Shown here piece by piece: positions 33,169 to 44,025 of a stretch of DNA of 64,000 nucleotides. The notes below the pieces were generated by a model. It was given only the letters and a program-made list of their open reading frames with translations. It was not told the DNA's origin and ran no database searches. The stretch is taken from assembly GCF_000321225.1 (NCBI RefSeq), contig NW_004450459.1, positions 3,252,100 to 3,316,099 of the forward strand, in the 5' to 3' direction. The stretch is from Odobenus rosmarus divergens. Lineage: Eukaryota > Chordata > Mammalia > Carnivora > Odobenidae. Positions within the stretch are counted from its first letter, which is position 1. Every line of letters starts with the position of its first letter. The position numbers and the translations under genes were made by a program.

Positions 33169-33370
33169 TTTTTTTTTTAAGATTTTATTTATTTATTTAT
33201 TTGACAGAGAGAGATACAGCGAGAGAGGGAACGCAAGCAGGGGGAGTGGGAGAGGGAGAAGCAGGCTTCCTGCTGAGCAGGGAGCCCGATGTGGGGCTCG
33301 ATCCCAGGACCCTGGGATCATGACCTGAGCCAAAGGAAGACACTTAAAGACTGAGCCACCCAGGCGCCCC
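33169..33370 (-). mobile_element. CAN-SINE, younger subtype, near consensus
   Basis: The complement of GGGGCGCCTGGGTGGCTCAG ends at 33370. Full-length body with the B box complement GGGGCTCGATCCC. Exact 14-bp target duplication TCTTTTCCATTTTA at 33155-33168 and 33371-33384. The 83-codon frame at 33072-33323 is SINE sequence. Confidence 0.97.
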
Positions 33371-33479
33371 TCTTTTCCATTTTAGTATGTCCCCATAATT
33401 CTCCAAAATTTCTAGGTACTATGCTTCTGGGTCTCAAAGCCTATAATCAAAGTATTGTTTGGGGCTGTAGTTTCATGTG

Positions 33480-33950
33480 AGGTTTGACTGGGGAAGCCTC
33501 TACTTCTACCCTACTGTGGTTGTCGGCAGCACTCGGTTCCTTGTGGGTTGCCAGACTAAGGGCTTCAGTTTCTTCTTGTTGGCTGTCAGTCAAAGGTTGC
33601 CCTTAGTACCTTGCCAGATGGGCTCTTCCATCATGGCCATTTGCTTCCTCAAAGCCAGCAAAAAGACACTCTCAGCAGGATAGATACTGAAATTATATGT
33701 AACGTAATTATGCACATGTAATGACATATGTCCCATCACCCCTCTCAGTTACAAGTGTCAGATCCTGCCCACACTCAAGGAGACAGGATCACGCAAGTCA
33801 AGAGCATTATATATGTATATATATGATTATAAAGAGAATTGATCTTACCAAATTGGCTCATGAATTGTTGGGACTGGCAAGTCAGAAACCTGTGGGGCAG
33901 GGTACGCTGGCAGGCTGGCAGCTCGGGCAAGACAAGAGTTGATGCTGCCT
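33480..33950. other. Possible ancient interspersed repeat, unassigned
   Basis: GGTTCCTTGTGGGTTGCCAG, GGGCTCTTCCATCATGGCCA and CAGATCCTGCCCACACTCAA have the look of an old mammalian repeat, but I cannot assign family or ends. The frame at 33477-33683 lies inside. A TATATATGTATATATATG patch is at 33809-33826. Confidence 0.35.
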
Positions 33951-34072
33951 TTTTGAGGCAGAATTTCTTCTCTGGGAAACTTCATTTTTTTGCTCTTAAG
34001 GCCTTCCACTGATTAGATGAGATTCACCCATGTAATCATAGGAAATCTCCTTTACTTAAAGTTAACCACATC

Positions 34073-34274
34073 CTGAGGCACCTGGGTAGCTCAGGCGTTA
34101 AGCGTCTGCCTTCAGCTCAGGTCATGGTCCCAGGGTCCTGGGATCGAGCCCCCCGTTGGGCTCCTTGCTCAGCGGGAAGCCTGCTTCTCCCTCTCCCACT
34201 CCCCCTGCTTGTGTTCCCTCTCTCTCTGTGTCTCTCTCTGTCAAATAAATAAATAAAATCTTAAAAAAAAAAAA
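34073..34274 (+). mobile_element. CAN-SINE, younger subtype
   Basis: Starts CTGAGGCACCTGGGTAGCTCAG, ends with A15. Target duplication AAAGTTAACCACATC (34058-34072) and AAAGTTAACCGCATC (34275-34289), one mismatch in 15. Confidence 0.96.
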
Positions 34275-34365
34275 AAAGTTAACCGCATCTACAAAATACC
34301 TTCACAGCAACACTAGATTACTGTTTGAATTGATAACTGCTACTATAACCCAGCCACACTGGCTA

Positions 34366-34810
34366 TGTTCATTTGCTAGGGCTGCCCTAACAAAGTACCA
34401 CTAACTAGATGGTTTAAAACAACTGAAATTTATTCTCTCACAGTTCTGGAGGTCATTAGGCTGAAATCAAGGTGTTAGTGGGACCGTGTTCCCTCTAAAG
34501 CCTCTAGGGGAGGATTCTTCCTTGCTTCCAGCATCTGGTAGCCTCAGGCATTCTTTGGTTTCCGGTAAACCTAACTCTAGTCTCTGCTTCTGTCTTCACA
34601 TGGCCATCTTCCCCCTGTGTCTGTCCCAATCTTCCTCTTCTCGGAAGGATCCCAGTCATGCTGGATTAGAGCTCACCCTAATCCAGTGTGACTTCATTGT
34701 CACCTGGTTAGATCTGCAAAGACCCCACTTCTGAATAAGGTCATTTTCACAGGTACCAGAGATTAGGACTTCAACATACCTTTTGAGGGGACACAATTCA
34801 ACCCATAACC
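34366..34810 (-). mobile_element. MLT1-type solo LTR
   Basis: The plus strand reads TGTTCATTTGCTAGGGCTGC, AACAAAGTACCACTAACTAG, TTTATTCTCTCACAGTTCTGG, CTTCACATGGCCATCTTCC, CTGGATTAGAGCTCACCC and GGGGACACAATTCAACCCAT, the complement of an MLT1A/B-like LTR. Solitary. The frame at 34486-34734 is LTR sequence. Confidence 0.85.
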
Positions 34811-34814
34811 CTGA

Positions 34815-35640
34815 TCATCACAGACATTTATCCACCATCTCAGGCTTTGCATTAGTTGAGGACTACCCCCAAGGCTATCAACTCTGGTAATTCAGCTTAG
34901 CTTTTGAGGGTTGCGAGCACACTGAGGCCAGAGAAAACTGTCAGGCAGAGCTTGCTGACAGCCATTAGCATGTGTGAGAACAGTGAGTGCTGAGGGGATA
35001 TCAGGATGTGCGTGGAGCATGGACACTATCCACTACACATGGAAAACACCAGCCAGAAAGCCTCCAGAGGTAACATTTACCAAAAAACTGTGTGTTTTGT
35101 GTCCACAGTGAGTTCATTGATCTCATAGCAGCTAAACAAGGGCATGGGGTACCTTACATCCTGAAACCCACATGACTAGAGAGAAGACAAGCTACTGCTT
35201 TACAGCTCTTTTCTGAAATGATATGCAGAACTCCACCTTGGGAAGAAAACTTTTTTATTTGGGGTGAATGCTTCATGGACCTCTTTGGTTATACAAAGAT
35301 AAAGCCAAACCTTACCTTGCAATGATGAGGTTTGAGACAACTTCTGTCATTATAATCAGAATTACATCTTAGCAGAACTCCTTTTGATCTTAGCTGTGAA
35401 GTAGACCTTATACTAGCTATAGAGAAAGAATATTTTTTTCTTCTAATCTGTCATAGGAGACACAAGAAGGTTGGTTGAGGGGCCTAGACTGTAGGTAAGG
35501 AGAGCTCAACATCCCTGCTACAGAGAATTACAGATTTATCTATAGGTGATCTGTCCTCTGCAGGGTGGCAGCAGGCTGGGGCCCAACATGCAGCAGGACC
35601 TATGGAGAGGCCTAGTCTGAGGTTTGAAGGAGACATAATA
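34815..35640. other. Unique DNA between two old LTRs
   Basis: No family, RNA gene or exon recognised. Confidence 0.45.
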
Positions 35641-35646
35641 CCAGTA

Positions 35647-36048
35647 CTAGTTTGCTAGGGCCACTATAACAAAGCACTGCAAACCAAGTGGTTTAAACCA
35701 GAGAAATATAGGTCTGTAGGCTACAAGTCCAAGATCAAAGTATCAGCAGGGCCATGTTCTCTCTGGAAGTGCCAGGAGAAGATCTGTTCCAGGCCTCTCT
35801 CCCAGCTTCTGGTCATTCCCTTGGCCTGTGGGCATCTGACCCCAGTCTTCCCATGGCATTCTCCCATTGTGTTTGTCTCTCCATTCAAAGTTCCCCTTTT
35901 TATGAGGACACCAGTAATATTGGATTAGGGACCCAATCTCCTCATAGACAGCTTCATTTTAAGTTAAGTAATTACATCAGCAGCAACCTCATTTCCACAC
36001 ACAGTCACATTCTGAGGTCCTGGGGGCCAGGTCTTCAATAAATCATAA
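35647..36048 (-). mobile_element. MLT1-type solo LTR
   Basis: TAGTTTGCTAGGGCCACTAT, AACAAAGCACTGCAAACC, CAAGATCAAAGTATCAGCAG, TTTTTATGAGGACACCAGTA and GTCACATTCTGAGGTCCTGG give the same family and orientation as the copy at 34366. A CAGTA pentamer at 35642-35646 and 36049-36053 could be the duplication. Confidence 0.82.
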
Positions 36049-36054
36049 CAGTAT

Positions 36055-37330
36055 CTTCATCTCATAACAATACTTCCATGCAATTTTCAAGAATTCTCTC
36101 CTTTTCTTTTTTTGGTTGTTCCTTTTCATAAGCCCACATCTTTAATGAAGTAAACTAGGTTTGTTTTCAAGCCTATGCCGGGCCTGTGGTGATGCTGTAT
36201 GGGAATACTTCCTTAGAAGCATGGTAGTACTGGTTAGGACATACAAAAAAGCAACTGGCAAAGAACCTGCTGGTAGGGAGGAAGACCACTGACAGAGATG
36301 TTAAGTGACAACCAGGACAGGTTTTAGGACTTGTAGGTATTCCTAAGAAACTAAGAAATAAAGGGGAAAATGACGGGATTCCCTACTAATCAAGCAGCAT
36401 AGAGACTGAGACTGTTGTTTGCACTTTGAAAGGAAGAGTGTATCCAAGGTCTGGAATACTTAAGGATATGCAGTTTTAAACATCATCTTGCCAGAATCCT
36501 TAGGAAAGATCCATCTCTCAGGGACAGACTCCCATTAATAAAACTCACTGAGAAGGGTATATTTCAACTACAATGTCAATTAATTAGAATTAGAAATATA
36601 ATTTTAGGTAGACTAAAATACTCGAGTTGGCCAATTGGTGCCTACATTCCCTGAGACCCATTTCTTATAGGAAGCCCACCAGAATGCAGGTTTACTTATC
36701 CAAAAAATATGTAACCCTACAGAAATTGGATATTGATGTCAATCTTCCCACTGCCTCTTCTCTCTGTAGGCCAAAGGATGCCTGCTACGTGCAGAATCAG
36801 AACAAGGCAAGTGAGTATTATCTGACTGGAACACTCAGGTTCAAGTGCTAGGGGCTGATCTGCCCATCTTCACCGAGGGAAATAACTCTCATTCACACTC
36901 CCAGACTCAGAACTGGATAGGTAAGTAAATAATAAAAATCTATGTGGTCTTTCTTGATCTGTTTTCCAGGGTAACTATGCTTTCTCGGTTCACATCATCC
37001 TTCTTCAAAAAAACACGGACAACACATATGTTTAGATTGTAACACACCCAGATGTCTTCATATGCTATTTCTGTGCTTCTGAGTTGTGAGTGTTCCCAAA
37101 CCCTTTGATCACAGAGACACATCCATTTTCCCAGTTAAGTCCCCGTGATGAGTGGTCACACCCTTAGTGTGTGAATTTTGCTACTTTATCTACCAGAGAG
37201 CATCATGTCCTTCCACTTCAGGTTCTTTACAGGAAAGCACCTTCCTGTGACCAGCACATTCTCACAAGATTCTAGACATTGGAATTCTCTGACATATGTA
37301 CAGAGTTAGGAAGGTCTTGTAAAGACTGAA
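36055..37330. other. Unique DNA, nothing recognised
   Basis: The frame at 36627-36851 (74 codons) shows no domain or splice context I trust. Confidence 0.45.
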
Positions 37331-37334
37331 AGTG

Positions 37335-37475
37335 ATCTTGTGATCTGATGGAACCCTCTCATTTTATAAATCATGACTTGGAAAAGGTCTGCGAGATGCC
37401 CGAATGCACAGAGGTAGTAAGTGACAAGACTGAGGCAGAACCCAGCCTTTCTGACTCTGGTTTGCTACCTCCCTC
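37335..37475 (-). mobile_element. MIR-class SINE relic
   Basis: AACCCTCTCATTTTATAAAT, GATGCCCGAATGCACAGAGG, AGTAAGTGACAAGACTGAGG, CAGAACCCAGCCTTTCTGAC match the complement of a MIR-class core. Confidence 0.6.
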
Positions 37476-38295
37476 TGTTCCAGGCTGCCTGTGGCCGCTG
37501 GGCTTCCAAATTTCCGTTGCTTCTGCCATAACGATCTGTCTTGTTCCTTATCTGTTGTTTCCTCTTTCCCTTCACACAGGATAGAATGTCACAGAAACAA
37601 ATCACTGAAATGTAAGAACATTTAGAAGGTTTAGCTATTTTTCCCCCCATTTCTTGTCTGAGGAAGAACACACCTCTTTGTCATCAAGACAAAGTAGATC
37701 CTTTAAGAGGATTGTTTTCAACAAGGCTGCTCTGTAGTGGATATTGGCCATGACCTGCTAGAAAATGAATTGAGCCATTCAAACATGTTAGTGGCCTACT
37801 CTTGAAAATTTATTTTCTCATTCTAATGAAAGATGATGGCTTCTTCAATCATAAACCTAGTCTGGCTTTATTTAAATATTATAAGTGTCATCAGCATAGG
37901 ATCTATTGTGCTGGGCTTCTGAAGAGAGAAGCAAATAGTCACTTACTGAGCTTGATTGGGCCTGATGTGATGTGATATGACATGCTGGATAATTTATTCT
38001 TTGCTTGGAGTCTAATTCAGGGGAAACAGTCCCCAGGACAGCAGAGATTTTGATGGCTTAGGTTTGTATGGATTACAAAGATGTCTTCTGGAAGGAAAAT
38101 TTACTTTTAGATGGTCCATTCTACAGCTTGAGTCAGAAAAACAATTTTTCTTAGAAAATGTACTGTTACTGATAAATACCAGAAGTCAGTTCCTATCTTT
38201 GAGGTAATCACAGCAACTGTAAGGCTGAATGCTCAGCCATCTTTTACTGTTCCACAAGCATAAAATGTGAGAGAAGAATGTGCTATCACAGAAAC
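37476..38295. other. Unique DNA, nothing recognised
   Basis: A GTGATGTGATATGACATG patch lies near 37967. No family or exon seen. Confidence 0.45.
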
Positions 38296-38297
38296 GG

Positions 38298-38480
38298 GGG
38301 AAAGCACACGTTCTGGGTTCACACCAGCTGAGTTAGAATTCTACCTCCTTCAGTGCTTAGCTGTGTGACTTTGGCAAGGTACTTGACCTCTCTGTACCTC
38401 AGTATCCTCATCTGGAAAATAGGGATGATGATGGACAGTGTCCACTTGCAAAGTTGGTAAGCTAATTGAGTATTTTAGCA
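38298..38480 (+). mobile_element. MIR SINE relic
   Basis: Plus-strand core: AGCTGTGTGACTTTGGCAAG, GTACTTGACCTCTCTGTACC, CCTCATCTGGAAAATAGGG, ATGATGATGGACAGTGTCC. Confidence 0.88.
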
Positions 38481-38849
38481 TTATAATAGGTAAGGATAGT
38501 ACCTGTTGTTAATAAGACTGCATAAATATTCGGCAGTATGATAATTGTTATCATATGTTACATTGTTAAAAGATAATACTCAATTAGAGGTCAAAGTCCA
38601 ATATCATTTAGATGAGCAGATGTGAATCATATAACTTCTTTTAACACTATTGAAGTAACTTAAAATTGACTTCAGGTTTTTATTTATATTGACTGTTGAT
38701 TTACATTCATATAATGGACAGAAAATGTATCTTGGAGTTATGCAGATCAAGAGTTAACCCATGACTCCCATTCACTATCTCAGTAACCAAAGATTAGCGC
38801 TATTGTGCCTATGTTTCTTTCTACAGAATGGAATAATAATACTTATCAG

Positions 38850-39045
38850 TAACTAATATTTATTGAGCACTTACTACATATCAGACACTGATTTAAACAC
38901 TTTAGATGTAAGAATTCATCTTAACAGCCACTCCTTGAGAGAATAAGCCCTTGTCCCAGCTCATACAGTTAATAAATAGCAGAACTGAGATCGAAACTCA
39001 GGCAGTTTGATTCCAGAGCCCAAGCTCTTCATTAGCGCATGTATA
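38850..39045 (-). mobile_element. MIR SINE relic
   Basis: Complement: TTTATTGAGCACTTACTACA, CATCTTAACAGCCACTCC, AATAGCAGAACTGAGATCG, CAGAGCCCAAGCTCTTCAT. Confidence 0.85.
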
Positions 39046-39049
39046 ATGC

Positions 39050-39175
39050 ATTCATTCATTCCGCAAACATTTATTTCATGCCTCACGTGAAATAAATGGT
39101 GGTTTGGATATAGCAGCATATAAAATAGAGGAAATAAACAAACAAATGCCTTCTGACAAATTTAACTCTCCGTGG
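39050..39175 (-). mobile_element. L2 LINE relic, left of hAT insertion
   Basis: CATTCATTCATTCCGCAAAC, ATTTATTTCATGCCTC, GGATATAGCAGCATATAAAA are the complement of an L2 3' end. The L2-type sequence appears to resume at 39535-39700 (GGGGCCAGATCATACAGAAC), so the hAT element between them probably split it. Confidence 0.6.
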
Positions 39176-39199
39176 TGATGTCCGAATTAATGTAGAAAG

Positions 39200-39519
39200 C
39201 AGCATGCTTCATTTGAAATATAATGCAAGCCACAAATGCAAACCGCATGTCTAATTTAAAATTTTCTAGTAGCCACATTATGAAGAGAAACAGGTCAAAT
39301 TAATTTTAATAATATGCTTTATTGAACCCAAATATCTAAAATATTATCGCTTAGACTTGTAGCCAATACGAAAAAATATTAATGAGGTTGTTCTTTTTTT
39401 ATATATACTAAATTTTCATAGTCCAATGTGTATTCAACACAGCACAGCTTAATTCATATTGGCCATATTTTAAGTGTTCCATAGCACATGTGGCTAGGGG
39501 TTACTGCACTGCAGGGAGC
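39200..39519. mobile_element. hAT-type nonautonomous transposon
   Basis: The left part has GAAATATAATGCAAGCCACA and TAATTTAAAATTTTCTAGTAG, then GTCAAATTAATTTTAATAAT. The right end has AAGTGTTCCATAGCACATG and TGGCTAGGGGTTACTGCAC. It is related in its terminal sequence to the element at 28274. The ends are too worn to show the duplication. Confidence 0.7.
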
Positions 39520-39534
39520 AAATCTACAGGATAA

Positions 39535-39710
39535 GCATGAGCCCGTGAGAAGAGCTTAGTGCAGAGGCTCTGAGTGGGGAAAGGACTTTGTACTCCATGG
39601 AGCCTAGAGCAGAGTGAGGAAGTGGGAAAGTGAGCAAGAGGAGGTTTGAAGGGGAGGCAAGGGGCCAGATCATACAGAACCCTGTAGGTCGTGATCTAGG
39701 TGAGTCACCT
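39535..39710 (-). mobile_element. L2 LINE relic, right of hAT insertion
   Basis: GGAGGCAAGGGGCCAGATCA and TACAGAACCCTGTAGGTCG belong to the complement of the L2 3' region also seen at 10800-10960. Confidence 0.55.
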
Positions 39711-39849
39711 GGGCAAAGGCAGGGACCTCTATGCCCTGGTACTTCGAAGCACAGCTCCCTTTATCTTTCAGAGTCTGAGCCCTGAATCCAATGAGTGTAT
39801 AATGAATAACTAAGTCACCACCAAATCTTGTTAGCAAAAAAAATTGTTT

Positions 39850-40140
39850 GTGCTAGTGTTCTTTTCGCCGTGGCTTGTTCATTTTATCAGGCAAACTAAT
39901 GCTCATTTCATCTGAGTTATAAGTGGCTGTAATAACTTCCAACAGAGCTTTCAGAGTGTGAGCCAATCAGATTTCTCCTTTGCAAACAGCACACATACAT
40001 AATTAGCTTTGAGATTTGATGTGAAATGAAGCATTTTCATCCAGGGTTGGTTTAGTTCATGAAAGCTGGCTTTGATTTAAATTCCAAGTGATACTTTTAG
40101 CTCGTGTAGCAGTTAAAATGGAATGAAATTATCTGATTCC
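39850..40140. promoter_or_regulatory. Candidate conserved noncoding block
   Basis: No repeat family covers this stretch. It contains AGCCAATCAG (a CCAAT motif in context) near 39961, CATAATTAGCTTTGAGATTT near 39998 with a homeodomain-type TAAT core, and CTTTGATTTAAATTCC near 40069. I infer a possible regulatory element from the absence of repeats and the motif content only. Confidence 0.2.
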
Positions 40141-40144
40141 AAAG

Positions 40145-40812
40145 CTTCATCCCTTCCTTTCAGTAACCTTAGAATCCTGTAGGTGTGTGGCATCAGGTGA
40201 CATAGATTGTGAGTGTTTGTCAGTACAAGAATATCATGAATCCTGTATTACTTTTCTTTCAAATTTATACAGCGTATTCAAGTTCATGGGTAACTTTGAA
40301 ATTTTATAAGCTGAAGAACCTGGAGGCACTAGAGTCCACAGAATCTTTAAATACTAACAATAAGCCTTCACTAACTGCTGGACATAATTACAGGTACCTC
40401 TCCATAGATAGGCAAGAAGCATCCTTTATAATTGTATAAATTTAGAAAGATCCTTACATCTGTCTTTTTGTATCCTTCACAGCCTGTTACCAAGGTATCT
40501 TATGCTATAAATTTAAAAATACTTCAACATGGAAATATTTTTATCTTGGTAGATAAATTTAATGATGATGAATTATATATCAACAATATCCAAAGACCTA
40601 TCCTCTTATTGGAAAATGCTGATTCCTGAATTTCCCTGTTTTAAAAAAAGCCCACCTTCACATTCCACTCCTACTGAATAGAGCAAAAGTCTTTATATGT
40701 AACTATCAAAAGACTGAATTCAGATCGGCACCAAGTAAATGAAACTATTTGGGAATCTAGTTTTTGCAAATGGACAAGTTTCTCTCTTTCTTATTCTCAT
40801 CCTTGCACTCTC
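40145..40812. other. Unique AT-rich DNA, nothing recognised
   Basis: Two short frames (40209-40439, 40432-40629) lack any feature. Confidence 0.45.
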
Positions 40813-40814
40813 CA

Positions 40815-41155
40815 TGATTCATTTATTCATTTGTTCATTCATTCAGTATACATCTATAGAGCTCTTTATTTAAGATGCTAAGCTAAGGGGGCGCCTGGGT
40901 GGCTCAGTCGTTAAGCGTCAGCCTTCAGCTCAGGTCATGATCCCAGGGTCCTGGGATCGAGCCCCGCATCGAGCCCTGCATTGAGCCCCGCATCGAGCCC
41001 CACATCGGGCTCCCTGCTCCGCGGGAAGCCTGCTTCTCCCTCTCCCACTCCCCCTGCTTGTGTTCCCTCTCTTGCTGTGTCTCTCTCTGTCAAATAGATA
41101 AATAAAATCTTTAAAAAAAATTAAAAAGATGCTTAGCTAGGTGCTGTGGAGTGTA
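40815..41155 (-). mobile_element. L2 LINE 3'-end relic split by a SINE
   Basis: Left part TTATTCATTTGTTCATTCAT and TCAGTATACATCTATAGAGC; right part, after the SINE, GCTTAGCTAGGTGCTGTGG. Together they are the complement of an L2 end. Confidence 0.65.
40886..41125 (+). mobile_element. CAN-SINE with fourfold 12-bp expansion
   Basis: Starts AGGGGGCGCCTGGGTGGC. Younger subtype. The B-box segment is expanded: CGAGCCCCGCAT 40958-40969, CGAGCCCTGCAT 40970-40981, TGAGCCCCGCAT 40982-40993, CGAGCCCCACAT 40994-41005, then CGGGCTCCCTG. Other copies have a single unit here. Target duplication AAGATGCTAAGCTA (40872-40885) and AAGATGCTTAGCTA (41126-41139), one mismatch in 14. Confidence 0.97.
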
Positions 41156-41159
41156 ATTT

Positions 41160-42075
41160 TTTTTAATATAAGTGGCTCTTCATTGAAAATGTTACATATA
41201 TGATTGTAACATGATTTAGAATATGCTGAATGTCTCATAAGGTAAATACAAAATGATAAGAAATTTAGAGAAAGGAGGGACTCCTGGTGAGATTCAGAGA
41301 TATAGTTTCTGAGGTTGGTTTTCAAGAATGCATCGACTTTCAATAGGAAGATCTCTGAGGGGTAGACATTTGAGAGAGGGAACCTATTCAGAAGAATGAT
41401 CACTGCATTCTCTTTTTAAGTTGAAGTTTCCAAAAAAGGACAGTAAGAGTGCAAGAATGGAAGACAAGGCAAGTTGGGGTGTGGTGTCCGAAAACTTTGA
41501 GTGGCAGCTAAGTATCAACCTAATTCTGTGGAAAATAGGAAGACTTTGAAATTTTTTGAGCCAAGAAACTATTACTCTTCAGACTTTTCTTTTCCTCGCA
41601 AAACATTTAGGATGAATTGTACAGGAAATGGACAGGAAACAGGCCAATTGCAAAGTAATTCTAACAGGCCAGTGAGAAAATAATAGGGGTTGAAGCTACC
41701 AATCTTAGTGACATTTTGGAATTTTAATCTCAAGGCCCAGATCTTTGAGACAAGCAAGTGGAAAATGTTGATGATGACACATCCTAAGTTTCTGATCTGG
41801 CCAGTGTGAGGAATAGGAGGGTGAGTAAGCAGCTGGTTTATGGGGAGCACAATGTGTTTTAGACAAACAAATCGACAGTCTATCCATTATCCTCTCTAGA
41901 TTGCTGACCTAAAAGCCAAACTGAAGTGAAAAGAGGGATTAAGGCGAGAGGCAGAGACATGACATTCTAGAGATAAGATGTAAAGATCCATGACATTCAA
42001 ACTCTTCCTCTCTAGATAAGACTAGGCCTGTTCTAATTCCATACAGACCAATTTCCGATTGTAGCTGTTTTCTTC
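41160..42075. other. Unique DNA, nothing recognised
   Basis: Several short antiparallel frames at 41137-41887 with no domain. No repeat family clear. Confidence 0.45.
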
Positions 42076-42079
42076 CTTT

Positions 42080-42990
42080 CTGTGATACTGTGATTTACAA
42101 TAAGAAATATATATTTGGCCTTTGTCCCTGTTTCTGGCACAGAGCTCCCCAAACTCTTGGAATTTAAGAAGTGTTGAGAGTAATAAAGGTGTCTTCTGTT
42201 ACGTTAATGAGTGGCTTTTGGACCCCATCTAAGAATGAGGACTCGTTGTTCTTGAGCCAACCACATGATTAGAAGGTTGGAACTTTCAGGCTCATTCCCC
42301 AAACCTCCAGGGAGGGGAGAAGAGTTGGAGGTGGAGTTCAATCACCAATGCTTACTGACTTAACCAATCATGTCTGTGTGATGAAGCCTCCATAAAAACC
42401 AAAAGGATGGGGTTCAGGGTTTGGAAAGCTTCTGGGCTGGTGAACACGTGGATCCTGGGAAGAGTAGCATACTCAGGAGAACATGGAAGTCCCACACCCT
42501 TCCCCGTGCCTTGCTCTGTGCATCTCTTCCATCTCTTCCATCTGGCTGTTCCTAAATTATAGCCTTTCATGGGAAAAAAACAAACAGACAAACTGGTAAT
42601 CTAGTGACTAAAATGTTCCTCTGAGTTCTATCAGCTACTCTAGCAAATTAATCAAACCCTGGGGAGGGAAGGATCATGGGAACCTCTGACTTTTTGTCAG
42701 TTGGTCAGAAGTACAGGTAACAACCTGGACTTGCAACTGGCATCTGAAATACAAGGAAGGGGTCGTTGAAACCCCCAGGTTGATCGGTGGCACAGGGGAC
42801 AACTTGGGCTTTCAACTGGCATTAGAAGTTGGAGGGACTGTCTTGCAGGACTGAGCCCTTCACCTGTGGTTGCTGCTGCTATCCCCCTGGGTAGATCATT
42901 TCAGAACTGAGTTGAGTTCTTGGACCCCCTGCTGGTGTCTGAGAATCGCTTAGTGGTGTGTAGGGAAGCTCCCCCACCGCACACATTGGA
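42080..42990 (+). mobile_element. Ancient solo LTR, family unassigned
   Basis: Shows ACCAATCATGTCTGTGTGAT, GAAGCCTCCATAAAAACC, GGCTGGTGAACACGTGGATC, TGCATCTCTTCCATCTCTTC, GGTAATCTAGTGACTAAAAT, GGACTGAGCCCTTCACCTG and GGGTAGATCATTTCAGAACT. This is the pattern of an old endogenous-retrovirus LTR: a CCATAAAAACC TATA-like region, then a splice-donor-rich downstream part. It contains an internal direct duplication: about 42701-42750 and 42784-42831 are similar. No gag, pol or env is attached. Confidence 0.65.
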
Positions 42991-43274
42991 AATGGTCTAA
43001 GATGACCAAAAGACTTCCCTCATTAAAACATGAAATCATCGTTTTGTTGCTTCATTAAAAAATTAAACATACAAACTGCTGTTTGTGGAAGATTAAGACA
43101 TTGAAATGACTGACCTCAATTTTCTTCTTTAAGAAGAAAAACTTCTCTTTTGTGACTAGAAGCACAGTCTGTGCATTTGTCCAGAGAATGGGTAGTGCAC
43201 CTACTCTAAAAGAATGAAAGACCCTCGATTTTTTGGAAGAGATTTTAAGACTATCCAACTGTTTCATCTACCCA

Positions 43275-43570
43275 GGTCAACAAATCACTTCCTGCCACCT
43301 TTTCTCTGCCTTTCCAAAATCTAGTCATTCTTCCAAGTTATGTGTAAACATACCTCATCCATGAAGCAGCTTTTCATCTACACTCGTATGTTTTCTGTTC
43401 TTTAAACTCTTTTAGCAGTAGATGTATAGCCATTATTGACGTTTGTTTAATGATGTGCAAGTTTCCCTGTTAGATTCTAGTATCTTTGAGAAAATAGACC
43501 ATCACTCATTTTCCCAACCTGCAAGTACCTTGCACGTAGTGAAAGGTTAATAAATAATTGGTGAATTAAC
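43275..43570 (+). mobile_element. L2 LINE 3' end
   Basis: CTTCCAAGTTATGTGTAAAC, CATCCATGAAGCAGCTTTTC, GTTAGATTCTAGTATCTTTG, CCTTGCACGTAGTGAAAGG and TTAATAAATAATTGGTGAATT follow the end of L2 in order, including its 'AATAAAT.TTG.TGAAT' tail. Confidence 0.75.
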
Positions 43571-43599
43571 GTATGTGTAATCACCTAGTTTGCTGAGGA

Positions 43600-43800
43600 C
43601 ATTCAATATGCCAAGCAGGGTTTTAAGCACTTTGCACATGCTAACCTCATCTCATCTTTGCCACAGCCCTATGAGATAGCGACTGCTCTTTTGCCTAAAG
43701 AGAGGTGAGAGTACATACTTACTTACTGGCCATCTCAGTAGCAGAAGCAGGATCTGAACCCAGACAACCTGCCTATAATCTTAGTTACTGTGTGTTGCTG
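43600..43800 (-). mobile_element. MIR SINE relic
   Basis: Complement: TTTTAAGCACTTTGCACATG, CACAGCCCTATGAGATAGC, GAAGCAGGATCTGAACCCAG, ATCTTAGTTACTGTGTGTTG. Confidence 0.8.
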
Positions 43801-43854
43801 CTTATGGTACTACAGTACCCAATTTGTTTACCGTATACAGTAGGGAAGACAAAG

Positions 43855-44025
43855 GGGCAGAATAATGTGTAGAGCACTGCCTTTGTAATTGTGGATGCAT
43901 GCCTTTGTACAAGTCATACATGAACTTCTCAGGTTCTTCATACAAAATGGATTAAGAGTAGTATTTATTTTACAAAAATTTTGTGGGGTTTCAATGAGGC
44001 AGTGCATATAAAATTCACATAATAA
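43855..44025 (+). mobile_element. MIR SINE relic
   Basis: Plus-strand core: GTAGAGCACTGCCTTTGTAA, ACTTCTCAGGTTCTTCATAC, AAAATGGATTAAGAGTAGT, TTTTGTGGGGTTTCAATGAG. The minus-strand 126-codon frame at 43828-44208 crosses it and is not a gene. Confidence 0.65.

Noticed and set aside
33072..33323. Frames with recurring protein text such as LIYLTERDTAREGTQAGG
   Set aside because: This peptide recurs in several places because it is the CAN-SINE antisense; it is not a protein family.
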